From Rhizobacter koreensis (lineage in GTDB: Bacteria; Pseudomonadota; Gammaproteobacteria; Burkholderiales; Burkholderiaceae_C): a stretch of DNA of 64,000 nt. The stretch lies in NCBI RefSeq assembly GCF_013366375.1, contig NZ_JABWMJ010000006.1, positions 124,001 through 188,000 of the forward strand, in the 5' to 3' direction. Each line of letters begins with the position of its first letter. Position 1 is the first letter of the stretch. A program made the position numbers and the translations under genes. Positions 56,452 through 64,000 of this stretch are shown piece by piece. The notes under the pieces were generated by a model, which had not been told where the DNA came from, made no database searches, and saw only the letters and a list, made by a program, of their open reading frames with translations.

Positions 56452-59129
56452 ACCGGCGCATCGACGCGCTGGCCGACGCGGCGGCGGCCGACGCGGACAC
56501 CTCGGCCCGCTCCGGCAGACCGGACGGCAACGGCCCGCACGCCTACGCCGACCCGTTCCGCCGCGCGCTCGAGTCGACGATGCCCGGCGTGCCCGCCTTC
56601 GGCGACCCCGCCGCCGACGCCGCCCGGCGTGCCGGCGGCGCCCGCGTGGGCGTCGCCCGCCCGCACGAGTCGGCGCACCTGCACGTCGCCGGCGCCGCAC
56701 CCTACATCGACGACCTGCCGGAGCTCGCGGGCACGCTGCAGGCGGCGCTCGGCCTCTCGCCGGTCGCGCACGGCACGCTGCGCGCGTTCGACACCGCGCG
56801 CATCGCCGCGCTGCCCGGCGTGGTCGCGGTACTGACCGCTCGCGACATCCCCGGCGTCAACGACTGCGGCCCGGTGCTCCACGACGACCCGATCCTCGTC
56901 GAGCGCGAGATCAGCCACGTCGGCCAGCCGGTGTTCGTCGTCATCGCCGACACGCGCGACGCGGCCCGCCGCGCCGCCGCCGAGGCGCCGCGCGTGCTGA
57001 CGATCGACGCGCTGCCGCCGACCATCGAACCGCTCGATGCGCATCGCGACGAGGCGTACGTGCTGCCGCCGATGCACCTGCGGCGCGGCGACGCGCGCCG
57101 GGCGATCGACGCCGCGCCGCATCGTCTCGCGGACACCTTCGCGGTCGGCGGCCAGGAGCAGTTCTATCTCGAGGGGCAGATCTCGGTCGCGATTCCGAAG
57201 GAAGACGGCGGCATCTTCGTGCACTGCTCGACCCAGCACCCGAGCGAGATGCAGCACGTGGTCGCGCACGCGCTCGGCATCGCGTCGCACCGCGTGCAGG
57301 TCGAGTGCCGGCGCATGGGCGGCGGCTTCGGCGGCAAGGAATCGCAGTCGGCCCTGTTCGCGTGCGTCGCGGCGGTCGCCGCGCAGCGCCTCGGCCGACC
57401 GGTGAAGCTGCGCGTCGACCGCGACGACGACTTCCTCATCACCGGGCGGCGCCACTGCTTCCGCTACGAGTACGAGGTCGGCTACGACGACGAGGGCCGC
57501 GTGCTCGGCGCCGAGCTGACGATGGTCTCGCGCGCCGGCTTCTCGGCCGACCTGTCCGGGCCGGTGATGACGCGCGCGATCTGCCACTTCGACAACGCGT
57601 ACTTCCTGCCTGCCGTCGCGGTCCACGGCTACTCGGCGAAGACGCACACGCAGAGCAACACCGCGTTCCGCGGCTTCGGCGGCCCGCAGGGGGCGATCGC
57701 GATCGAGAACATCCTCGACTCGATCGCGCGCCGGCTCGGCAAGGACCCGCTCGACGTCCGGCGGGTGAACTTCTATGCCGAGCGTGCGGAGGCGACGCCG
57801 CACGCCGCGACGAACGCAGCGCCCGCCGAGCCGCACGATCGCTTCGGAGCCGACCCGCTCGCCGCCCGCAACGTCACGCCGTACGGCCAGGTGGTCGACG
57901 ACAACGTGATCCACGCACTGGTCGCCGAGCTCGAGGCATCGAGCGACTACCGCGCGCGACGCACCGAGGTCGACGCGTTCAACGCGGCGAGCCCGGTGCT
58001 CAAGCGCGGGCTCGCGCTCACGCCGGTGAAGTTCGGCATCTCGTTCAACCTGGTCCACCTCAACCAGGCCGGCGCGCTGGTCCACGTGTACCGCGATGGC
58101 TCGGTGCTGGTGAACCACGGCGGCACCGAGATGGGCCAGGGTCTCAACACCAAGGTCGCGCAGGTGGTCGCCCACGAACTCGGCGTCGACTTCGACGCCG
58201 TGCGCGTGACGCCGACCGACACCCACAAGGTCGCGAACACGTCCGCCACGGCGGCGTCGACCGGCAGCGACCTCAACGGCAAGGCCGCGCAGGCGGCCGC
58301 CGCCGAGATCCGCACGCGGCTGGCCGCGGTCGCCGCCGAGCGGCTCGGCTGCGAGCCGCAGGCGCTGCGCTTCGCGAACGGGCGGGTCACGCCGGCGCCG
58401 GGTGCCGCCGTCCGGCCGGCTGCATCGAATGGGCCGACGGCCGACCGCGAGCGCGCCCCCGCACCCGCCGGACCGGCCGGCGCCGAGCCCGACGACGCGC
58501 CGCCCGGGTTCACGTTCCGCGAGCTCGTCGAGTTCGCCTACCTCGCGCGAGTCCAGCTCTGGTCCGACGGCTTCTACGCGACGCCCGGGCTGCACTGGGA
58601 CGCCCAGGCCATGCAGGGGCGGCCGTTCTTCTATTTCGCGTACGGCGCGGCGGTGTCGGAAGTCGTCGTCGACACCCTCACCGGCGAGTCGAAGGTGCTG
58701 CGTGCCGACGTGCTGCACGACGCCGGGCGCTCGCTCAACCCCGCCGTCGATCTCGGTCAGGTCGAGGGCGGCTTCATCCAGGGCATGGGCTGGCTCACCA
58801 GCGAGGAGCTGGTCTGGCACGCGGCCGACGGCTCGCCGAAGGCGGGCCGGCTGATGACGCACGCCCCGAGCACCTACAAGATTCCCACCGCCAACGACTG
58901 CCCGCCGATCTTCGACGTGCGCCTGTTCGACGCCGGCAACGCGGCCGACACCATCCACCGCAGCAAGGCGACCGGCGAGCCGCCGCTCCTGCTCGCGTTC
59001 TCGGTGTTCTTCGCGATCCGCGACGCCGTTTCGGCGGCCGGCAACCACCGCGTCGATCCGCCGCTCACCGCGCCGGCGACACCCGAGGCGATCCTGCGCG
59101 CGATCACCGCCGTGCAGGCGGGGCGTTGA
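56448..59129 (+). CDS. xdhB: Xanthine dehydrogenase large (molybdenum) subunit
   Basis: An 893-residue Mo-hydroxylase subunit oxidising hypoxanthine and xanthine to urate. Family blocks are PHESAHLHV (72-80), GGQEQFYLEGQ, MGGGFGGKES, TAFRGFGGPQG and the catalytic Glu in KATGEPPLLLAF. It is about 100 residues longer than usual: a 60-70 residue Ala/Asp-rich N-terminus, an insert around 445-470 (HAATNAAPAEPHD) and a Pro/Ala insert around 647-685. All lie at likely surface loops. ATG 56448 is supported by the ATGA overlap with xdhA. The stop shares one base with the xdhC start. Confidence 0.95.
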   Translation: MNRRIDALADAAAADADTSARSGRPDGNGPHAYADPFRRALESTMPGVPAFGDPAADAARRAGGARVGVARPHESAHLHVAGAAPYIDDLPELAGTLQAALGLSPVAHGTLRAFDTARIAALPGVVAVLTARDIPGVNDCGPVLHDDPILVEREISHVGQPVFVVIADTRDAARRAAAEAPRVLTIDALPPTIEPLDAHRDEAYVLPPMHLRRGDARRAIDAAPHRLADTFAVGGQEQFYLEGQISVAIPKEDGGIFVHCSTQHPSEMQHVVAHALGIASHRVQVECRRMGGGFGGKESQSALFACVAAVAAQRLGRPVKLRVDRDDDFLITGRRHCFRYEYEVGYDDEGRVLGAELTMVSRAGFSADLSGPVMTRAICHFDNAYFLPAVAVHGYSAKTHTQSNTAFRGFGGPQGAIAIENILDSIARRLGKDPLDVRRVNFYAERAEATPHAATNAAPAEPHDRFGADPLAARNVTPYGQVVDDNVIHALVAELEASSDYRARRTEVDAFNAASPVLKRGLALTPVKFGISFNLVHLNQAGALVHVYRDGSVLVNHGGTEMGQGLNTKVAQVVAHELGVDFDAVRVTPTDTHKVANTSATAASTGSDLNGKAAQAAAAEIRTRLAAVAAERLGCEPQALRFANGRVTPAPGAAVRPAASNGPTADRERAPAPAGPAGAEPDDAPPGFTFRELVEFAYLARVQLWSDGFYATPGLHWDAQAMQGRPFFYFAYGAAVSEVVVDTLTGESKVLRADVLHDAGRSLNPAVDLGQVEGGFIQGMGWLTSEELVWHAADGSPKAGRLMTHAPSTYKIPTANDCPPIFDVRLFDAGNAADTIHRSKATGEPPLLLAFSVFFAIRDAVSAAGNHRVDPPLTAPATPEAILRAITAVQAGR

Positions 59130-60013
59130 TGGCCCTCGGCTCGCGCATCGACGCGGTGCACGCCGCCGCCGGACGCGCGCTCGCCGCCGGCGAGCCCGCC
59201 GTCTGCGTCAGCGTCAGCGCCGCGCGCGGCTCGGTGCCACGCGAACCGGGCTGCCGGATGCTGGTCACGGCGCACGCGATCGCCGGCAGCGTCGGCGGCG
59301 GTCACCTCGAACTGAAGGCGATCGAGCGGGCGCGCGCGATGCTCGCGGCCGGCGAGCGCATGCCGATCGCGCAGACCATTCCGCTCGGGCCCGCACTGGG
59401 CCAGTGCTGCGGCGGCGTCGTCAGCCTGGCCTACGCGCCGCTCGACGCCGCGCTGCTCGCCGCCTGGCCCCAATCCGCGCCGCGCTTTCACCTGCAGCTC
59501 TACGGCGCGGGGCACGTCGGGCGTGCGATCGCGAACGCGCTCGCGCCGCTCGACGTGCGTGTCGACTGGATCGACGAGCGCGAGGCCGAGTTCCCGCCCG
59601 CGCTCGGCGGCGAGGCCTGGCCGCCGCACATCGCCCGCGTCTGCGTCGACGCCGTCGAGGCGGAGGTCGCGACGGCGCCGACCGGCGCGTTTGCGGTCAT
59701 CGCCACGCACCGCCACGACCTCGACCTCTCGATCGCGGCCGCGGCCCTCGCGCGCGGCGACTTCGGCTTCGTCGGCGTGATCGGGTCGGCGACCAAGCGC
59801 GCGCGCTTCGCGCACCGCCTCGAGACGATGGGCTTCGCCGCGGCCGCGATCCGGCGCCTGGTCTGCCCGATCGGCCTCGACGGCATCGTCGGCAAGGATC
59901 CGGCGGTGATCGCGGCGTCGGTCGTCGCCCAGCTGCTGCAGGTGTCGAGCGGGCCGCTGCGCGTCGGCGCACCTGCGGCGTCATGTCACGACGAACGCGT
60001 GCCGGCGGCGTGA
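59129..60013 (+). CDS. xdhC: Xanthine dehydrogenase accessory protein XdhC
   Basis: A 294-residue chaperone that binds sulfurated molybdenum cofactor and inserts it into XdhB. The N-terminal XdhC/CoxI domain has ARGSVPREPGCRMLV, GGGHLELKAI and GPALGQCCGG with a Cys pair likely to touch the cofactor. The C-terminal Rossmann domain begins LYGAGHVGRAI and includes GVIGSATKRARF. It follows xdhB with a one-base TGATG overlap, and its own TGA overlaps the next GTG start by four bases. Confidence 0.95.
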   Translation: MALGSRIDAVHAAAGRALAAGEPAVCVSVSAARGSVPREPGCRMLVTAHAIAGSVGGGHLELKAIERARAMLAAGERMPIAQTIPLGPALGQCCGGVVSLAYAPLDAALLAAWPQSAPRFHLQLYGAGHVGRAIANALAPLDVRVDWIDEREAEFPPALGGEAWPPHIARVCVDAVEAEVATAPTGAFAVIATHRHDLDLSIAAAALARGDFGFVGVIGSATKRARFAHRLETMGFAAAAIRRLVCPIGLDGIVGKDPAVIAASVVAQLLQVSSGPLRVGAPAASCHDERVPAA

Positions 60014-60780
60014 AGATCGCCACCTACAACATCAACGGCATCAACGGTCGGCTCGCCAACCTGCTCGACTGGCTCGGCGAAGCGGCGCCCGACGTGGTCT
60101 GCCTGCGGGAGCTCAAGACCACCGACGACAAGTTCCCGATCGCCGCATTGCGCGCAGCGGGCTACGGTGCGATCTGGACCGGCCAGCGCACCTGGAACGG
60201 CGTCGCCATCCTCGCCCGGGGCGCCGACCCGATCGAGCTGCGCCGGCGCCTGCCGGGCGACCCCTCGGATACGCAGAGCCGCTACCTGGAAGCCGCCGTC
60301 AACGGCGTGCTCGTCGCGTGCCTCTACCTCCCGAACGGCAACCCGCAGCCGGGCCCCAAGTTCGACTACAAGCTGGCCTGGTTCGAGCGCCTGATCGCGC
60401 ACGCCGCGAGCCTGCTCGAGGCCGGCGTTCCGGTCGTGCTGGCCGGCGACTACAACGTGGTGCCGACCGACGCCGACATCTACGCGGTGCGCTCGTACCG
60501 CGACAACGCGCTGCTGCAGCCGGAGCCGCGCGCGGCGTTCCGGCGCCTGCTCGAGCAGGGCTGGCTCGACGCGATCCGCAGCCGCTTTCCCGACCAACCG
60601 ATGTACACGTTCTGGGACTACTTCCGCAACGCGTGGCCGCGCGACGCCGGGCTGCGCATCGACCATCTGCTGCTCTCGCCGAGCGTCGCCGACCGCCTGG
60701 CCGACGCCGGCGTCGACCGCGACGTGCGCGGCCGCGAGAAGTCGAGCGATCACGCACCGGCCTGGGTGGTGCTGCGCTGA
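60010..60780 (+). CDS. xthA: Exodeoxyribonuclease III
   Basis: A 256-residue endonuclease/exonuclease/phosphatase-fold AP endonuclease. It starts VKIATYNINGING. The metal-binding Glu is in LRELKTTDDKF. The catalytic segments AGDYNVVPTDADIY and SSDHAPAWVVL hold the Asp-Asn and Asp-His pairs. It repairs abasic sites and 3' blocks. The GTG at 60010 overlaps the xdhC stop as GTGA and matches the family N-terminus; ATG 59983 would add nine residues. Being inside the xanthine dehydrogenase operon is unusual; superoxide or peroxide from that enzyme could make repair useful, which is inference. Confidence 0.94.
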   Translation: MKIATYNINGINGRLANLLDWLGEAAPDVVCLRELKTTDDKFPIAALRAAGYGAIWTGQRTWNGVAILARGADPIELRRRLPGDPSDTQSRYLEAAVNGVLVACLYLPNGNPQPGPKFDYKLAWFERLIAHAASLLEAGVPVVLAGDYNVVPTDADIYAVRSYRDNALLQPEPRAAFRRLLEQGWLDAIRSRFPDQPMYTFWDYFRNAWPRDAGLRIDHLLLSPSVADRLADAGVDRDVRGREKSSDHAPAWVVLR

Positions 60781-61778
60781 TGGGCACCGTGCCGCTGCAG
60801 GTCCCCGGCGCTGCCGATGCCACGGCCGCTGCCGCGCCCGATGGCGGCGACGGCTCCGGCGACGCGCTGCTCGCCGCCCCGCCGCCAGCCGGCAGGCCGT
60901 CGGTCGGCCTCGCCGCCGCATGGATGTCGGGCTGGCTCGGCGCGATGCTGGTGATGCTGGTCGCCGGCCGCGAGGCGACCCGCGAGCTGCACGTGTTCCA
61001 GATCCTCGAGATCCGGTCGCTGCTCGGGCTGGTGCTGCTGGTGCCGCTGATCGTCGGCGCCGGCGGCTGGCGCACGCTGCGCACCGCGCGCCTGCGCCAG
61101 CACGTCGCCCGCAACATCGTCCACTACGGCGCGCAGTTCGCCTGGTTCGTCGCCCTGACGATGATTCCGATCGCGCAGGTGGTCGCAATCGAGTTCACGA
61201 TGCCGATCTGGACCGCGTTGCTCGCCGCGCTCTTCCTGGGCGAGCGCCTCACCGGCTGGAAAGTCGCCGCGGTGGTGCTCGGGATGGTCGGCTGCGCGGT
61301 GATCGTGCGCCCGCACGTCGGCAGCATCGAACCCGGGCAGGCGATCGCGCTCGCATGCGCGCTCGGCTTCGCGGTCTCGGTGATCCTCGTCAAGTCGCTC
61401 ACCCGCACCGAGGGCGCGGTGACCATCCTGTTCTGGATGCTGCTGGTGCAGTCGCTGCTCGGCGCGGTGCCGGCGCTCCTGACCTGGCGCACGCCGAGCC
61501 TCTCGGTGTGGCCGTGGCTCGTGGTGATCGCGATCTGCGGCACCTTTTCGCACTACTGCATGGCGCGGGCGTTGCGCCACGCCGAGGCGACGGTGGTGGT
61601 GCCGATGGACTTCCTGCGGGTGCCGCTCAGCGCCGCCGCCGGCTGGCTGATTTATGCCGAGCGCCTCGACGCCGTGAGCGTCGCCGGCGGCGTGCTGATC
61701 CTCGCCGCCAACGGGCTCAACCTGGTGCGGCGCCGGGCGAGGCCCGACGCGCTGGCGCCCGACGGGCGCGCCGCCTAG
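60780..61778 (+). CDS. DMT-superfamily (EamA) transporter
   Basis: A 332-residue inner-membrane protein. About 40 Ala/Pro-rich residues are followed by ten predicted helices in two EamA repeats (about 45-180 and 190-315). IPIAQVVAIEFTMPIWTALLA closes the first repeat and SHYCMARALRHAEATVVVPMDFLRVP the second, with VVVPMDFLR typical of the RhaT/EamA class. It exports or imports small metabolites; the substrate is unknown. Its ATG shares one base with the xthA stop. Last gene of the xdh operon by spacing, so a purine or product efflux role is possible but unproven. Confidence 0.9.
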   Translation: MGTVPLQVPGAADATAAAAPDGGDGSGDALLAAPPPAGRPSVGLAAAWMSGWLGAMLVMLVAGREATRELHVFQILEIRSLLGLVLLVPLIVGAGGWRTLRTARLRQHVARNIVHYGAQFAWFVALTMIPIAQVVAIEFTMPIWTALLAALFLGERLTGWKVAAVVLGMVGCAVIVRPHVGSIEPGQAIALACALGFAVSVILVKSLTRTEGAVTILFWMLLVQSLLGAVPALLTWRTPSLSVWPWLVVIAICGTFSHYCMARALRHAEATVVVPMDFLRVPLSAAAGWLIYAERLDAVSVAGGVLILAANGLNLVRRRARPDALAPDGRAA

Positions 61779-62002
61779 GAACGGCGTGCGGCCGCGGCGC
61801 GCAGCACCGCGGCGAGCGCGGGGCGGTTGAGCCCATACAGCGCGGCGGCGCGGCGCATCTCGCCCGCCGCGCGCTCTGCGCCCAGCGCCTCGAGCGCACG
61901 CCACACGCGCTGGGCGGTGGAGCGCGAGGACGCGGTCGGTCGCGGGGCGGTCGCGCCGGACCCGAGCAGGCTGCCAGAACGGGGTTGAACGTGGGTGGTC
62001 AT
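61775..62002 (-). CDS. Small protein of unknown function, convergent with the DMT transporter
   Basis: A 75-residue Ala/Arg-rich protein starting MTTHVQPRSG, with a C-terminal helical segment RVWRALEALGAERAAGEMRR and NRPALAAVLRAAAARR. I do not recognise the family. AGGAG lies seven bases before ATG 62002, which supports a real gene; a longer frame reaches 62083. Its stop and the DMT transporter stop overlap in CTAG (61775-61778). It is divergent from gspA. The basic, helical end could bind nucleic acid or a membrane, but nothing firm can be said. Confidence 0.45.
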   Translation of the reverse strand: MTTHVQPRSGSLLGSGATAPRPTASSRSTAQRVWRALEALGAERAAGEMRRAAALYGLNRPALAAVLRAAAARRS

Positions 62003-62051
62003 GGAGGGCTCCTGATGCGGAACCGCCATGTTCGGGTAAACCCTAGGCGAA

Positions 62052-62069
62052 CACCAACTCACGTTGGTG
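62052..62069. promoter_or_regulatory. Palindrome in the divergent region before gspA
   Basis: CACCAAC-TCAC-GTTGGTG, perfect 7-bp arms with a four-base spacer, in the 177-bp gap between the small gene (minus) and gspA (plus). It could be an operator or a transcript hairpin. A TATTCT box at 62166-62171 is a possible -10 element for gspA. Confidence 0.35.
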
Positions 62070-62179
62070 ATGCCGCCATTCACGACGCCGACGTCCCGGC
62101 GCGCGGGGGGTGATCGCCGCGCGGCGCCGACCGGCTGGCCTAAACGGGCGGCTCTCCGCCGCGGTTATTCTTCGCCGCC

Positions 62180-63478
62180 ATGTACGCGCGCTTCTTCGGC
62201 CTGACCCACGAGCCGTTCTCGATCGCGCCCGACCCGCGCTACCTCTTCATGAGCAAGCGCCATCGCGAGGCGCTCGCGCATCTGCTGTACGGCGTCGGCG
62301 GCGGCGGCGGGTTCGTGCTGCTCTCGGGCGAGATCGGCGCCGGCAAGACCACCGTCTGCCGGTGCTTCCTCGAGCAGATCCCCGAGAACACCAACGTCGC
62401 CTACATCTTCAACCCGAAGCTGACGGTCATCGAGCTGCTGAAGGCAGTATGCGACGAGTTCGGCGTCAAGCCCGAGCCACCGACGCACGGCGAGCCGACC
62501 GCGACGACCTACGTCGACGCGCTCAACGCGTTCCTGCTGCAGGCACACGGCGCCGGCCGCAACAACGTGCTGATCATCGACGAGGCGCAGAACCTCTCGG
62601 CCGACGTGCTCGAGCAGCTGCGCCTGCTCACCAACCTCGAGACCAGCGAGCGCAAGCTCCTGCAGATCATCCTGATCGGCCAGCCCGAGCTGCGCGCGCT
62701 GGTGGCGCGGCCCGACCTCGAGCAGCTGGCCCAGCGCGTGATCGCGCGCTTCCACCTCGACGCACTGACGGAGGCCGAGACCGACCAGTACATCCGGCAC
62801 CGGCTCGCGGTCGCCGGCACCCACGCCAACCTGTTCGATCGCGCGGCGGCGCGCCGCATCTACCGGCTGACGCGGGGGGTGCCGCGCCGCATCAACCTGC
62901 TCTGCGACCGCGCGATGCTCGGCGCCTACGCGACCGGACAGTCGCGGATCAGCGTCGGCATCGTCGACAAGGCGGCCCGTGAGGTGTTCGGCGGCGCCGA
63001 CGCCAGCCGGGCGGCGCGGCCGTTCACGCAGCGCACCGTCGCGCTCGCCACCGGCGGCATGCTTCTCGGCGGTGCCGGCATCGTCGCGCTCGCCGCGGTC
63101 GTGCTCGGCGGCGACCGGGCGGCGTCGACGCGCGGCGTGGCGGCGTCGGCGGTCGCCGCCAGCGCGGCGTCCGGCGCGGCGAGCGGCGCCCGCAGCGCGT
63201 CGACGGCCGCGGCCGGCGCGAGCGCCGCATCGGCGGCCGCGTCGCGGCCTGCCGCCGCTGCATCGGGCGTCGAGCGCCCGGCGCCGCGCCCGGCGGCCAA
63301 CCCCACGCCGCGTCGGGGTCCGGCGTCGGCGGCCGACACGCCGCGGCGCGCGCCACCTCGCAACAGTCCTGCGCCGGCCCCGCGCCGCGCTTCGGCGCCC
63401 GCTCCGACGAGCGCCGGCAGTGCTCCGGCACTGCCGGCGAGCGCCGCGCCTTCCTCGACGAGCGCGCTCCCGCGCTGA
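62180..63478 (+). CDS. gspA: GspA/ExeA-type AAA ATPase of type II secretion
   Basis: A 432-residue ATPase. It begins MYARFFGLTHEPFSIAPDP, the ExeA signature. Walker A is GEIGAGKTT from residue 50, Walker B VLIIDEAQ with Asp134-Glu135, and sensor residues follow in LLQIILIGQPELR. A single membrane helix (about 283-308) separates this cytoplasmic part from a 120-residue periplasmic tail rich in Ala, Ser and Pro. Aeromonas ExeA has a peptidoglycan-binding domain after the helix; here only the low-complexity tail is seen. With GspB it helps place the secretin in the peptidoglycan. gspB starts 9 bases downstream. Confidence 0.92.
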   Translation: MYARFFGLTHEPFSIAPDPRYLFMSKRHREALAHLLYGVGGGGGFVLLSGEIGAGKTTVCRCFLEQIPENTNVAYIFNPKLTVIELLKAVCDEFGVKPEPPTHGEPTATTYVDALNAFLLQAHGAGRNNVLIIDEAQNLSADVLEQLRLLTNLETSERKLLQIILIGQPELRALVARPDLEQLAQRVIARFHLDALTEAETDQYIRHRLAVAGTHANLFDRAAARRIYRLTRGVPRRINLLCDRAMLGAYATGQSRISVGIVDKAAREVFGGADASRAARPFTQRTVALATGGMLLGGAGIVALAAVVLGGDRAASTRGVAASAVAASAASGAASGARSASTAAAGASAASAAASRPAAAASGVERPAPRPAANPTPRRGPASAADTPRRAPPRNSPAPAPRRASAPAPTSAGSAPALPASAAPSSTSALPR

Positions 63479-63487
63479 GAGTCGCCC

Positions 63488-64000
63488 ATGTCGTACATCC
63501 TCGATGCGCTGCGTCGCGCCGAAGCCGAGCGCGAACGCGGCGCGGTTCCGGGCATCCACGCCCAGCAATACACCCAGCTGCCGGCCGAGGAGCCGCGTCA
63601 GCGCATGCGCATCCTGTGGGCGGCGGCGGCCCTGGCGCTGTTCGCGATCGCCGTGCTGGCGTGGACTCTGCTGATCCGCGATCGGCCGGCGCCGGCACCC
63701 GATCCGGCGCTCGCCGGCGCGACCGCCCCCGCCAGCGTCGGCGGCGTCGCCGTCCCGACGGTGCCGCCGGCGACCGGACTCGGGCCGTCGCCGGGCGAGA
63801 CCGCGGCGGTCGCGCCGCCGACGGCGCCTGCGGCGCGGCGGCCGGCTTCGCGTTCGACCGCCGAGCGCGCGGCCTCGGAGGCTGCGCTCGCGATCGCGCC
63901 GCGCGCCGAACCGGTGCCGACGGGCAACGCGGCACCCACGCCGGTACCGTCTCGCACCGCATCGCCGATCGCGCCGTCGTCGCGCGGCGCTCCGGCGGAA
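63488..64000 (+). CDS. gspB: General secretion pathway protein B (3' end cut off by window)
   Basis: The first 171 residues are visible. It starts MSYILDALRRAEAERERG, the standard GspB/ExeB N-terminus. One membrane helix (about 40-62, ILWAAAALALFAIAVLAW) is followed by a periplasmic Ala/Pro/Thr-rich linker to the edge. The conserved C-terminal GspB domain, which binds the secretin, would lie beyond the window. It is paired with gspA. The function as scaffold for type II secretin assembly is family knowledge. Confidence 0.92.
   Translation, partial: MSYILDALRRAEAERERGAVPGIHAQQYTQLPAEEPRQRMRILWAAAALALFAIAVLAWTLLIRDRPAPAPDPALAGATAPASVGGVAVPTVPPATGLGPSPGETAAVAPPTAPAARRPASRSTAERAASEAALAIAPRAEPVPTGNAAPTPVPSRTASPIAPSSRGAPAE

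Noticed and set aside
56388-59048. 886-codon minus-strand frame opposite xdhB
   Set aside because: Arg/Asp/His-rich shadow of a strongly conserved enzyme gene.

Overview
The window is about 64 kb of very GC-rich, densely coded DNA. It looks like a chromosome segment of a betaproteobacterium, most likely Burkholderiales. The marker set supports this: DUF3460, DUF1841, scpA, KefFC, GspA/GspB, DUF1501/DUF1800, a PEP-CTERM protein and an fds-type formate dehydrogenase. I found no rRNA or tRNA gene, CRISPR array, insertion sequence or phage gene. Both edges cut genes: a formate dehydrogenase alpha subunit on the left and gspB on the right.

1-15.1 kb, almost all minus strand: formate oxidation. 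apbC (Fe-S carrier), an fdsG-fdsB fusion and fdsA encode a cytoplasmic NAD-dependent formate dehydrogenase. A PEP-CTERM protein gene follows. Then comes a second system: DUF3305, DUF3306, a 744-residue polyferredoxin, a TorD-family chaperone, a small Tat-signal protein and a Tat-exported molybdenum/tungsten formate dehydrogenase alpha subunit with Cys at the selenocysteine position. A small receiver-domain protein that has lost its phosphorylation site separates apbC from metG.

15.2-34.5 kb: housekeeping and signalling. metG, a Gfo/Idh oxidoreductase, an aldo/keto reductase, DUF3460 and scpA lie on the plus strand. A lectin-like lipoprotein and an overlapping maoC / LuxR regulator / hybrid histidine kinase set lie on the minus strand, next to an orphan ParA. 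KefF-KefC and a small membrane protein follow on the plus strand, then rutE, DUF1841, a second regulator/kinase pair and a large FtsX-type permease.

34.6-62 kb: mainly purine uptake and breakdown, with other genes interspersed. A DUF6351 gene at 34.7-36.9 kb is interrupted by a frameshift. An extradiol dioxygenase and msrB precede two BMP-family binding proteins, a probable adenine deaminase and a glutathione transferase. An orphan amino-acid binding protein, a DUF1501/DUF1800 secreted pair and a metallo-beta-lactamase-fold lipoprotein with a coupled secreted protein come next. From a 97-bp intergenic region at 54.8 kb two operons diverge: guaD plus an ABC importer (ATPase and two permeases) to the left, and xdhA-xdhB-xdhC-xthA-DMT transporter, all with 1- or 4-bp overlaps, to the right. 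Together these would import purines and convert adenine and guanine to urate.

62-64 kb: a GspA/ExeA-type ATPase and the start of gspB, type II secretion accessory genes. Three molybdenum hydroxylase or oxidoreductase systems (two formate dehydrogenases and xanthine dehydrogenase) lie in one window, but no molybdenum-cofactor biosynthesis genes do.
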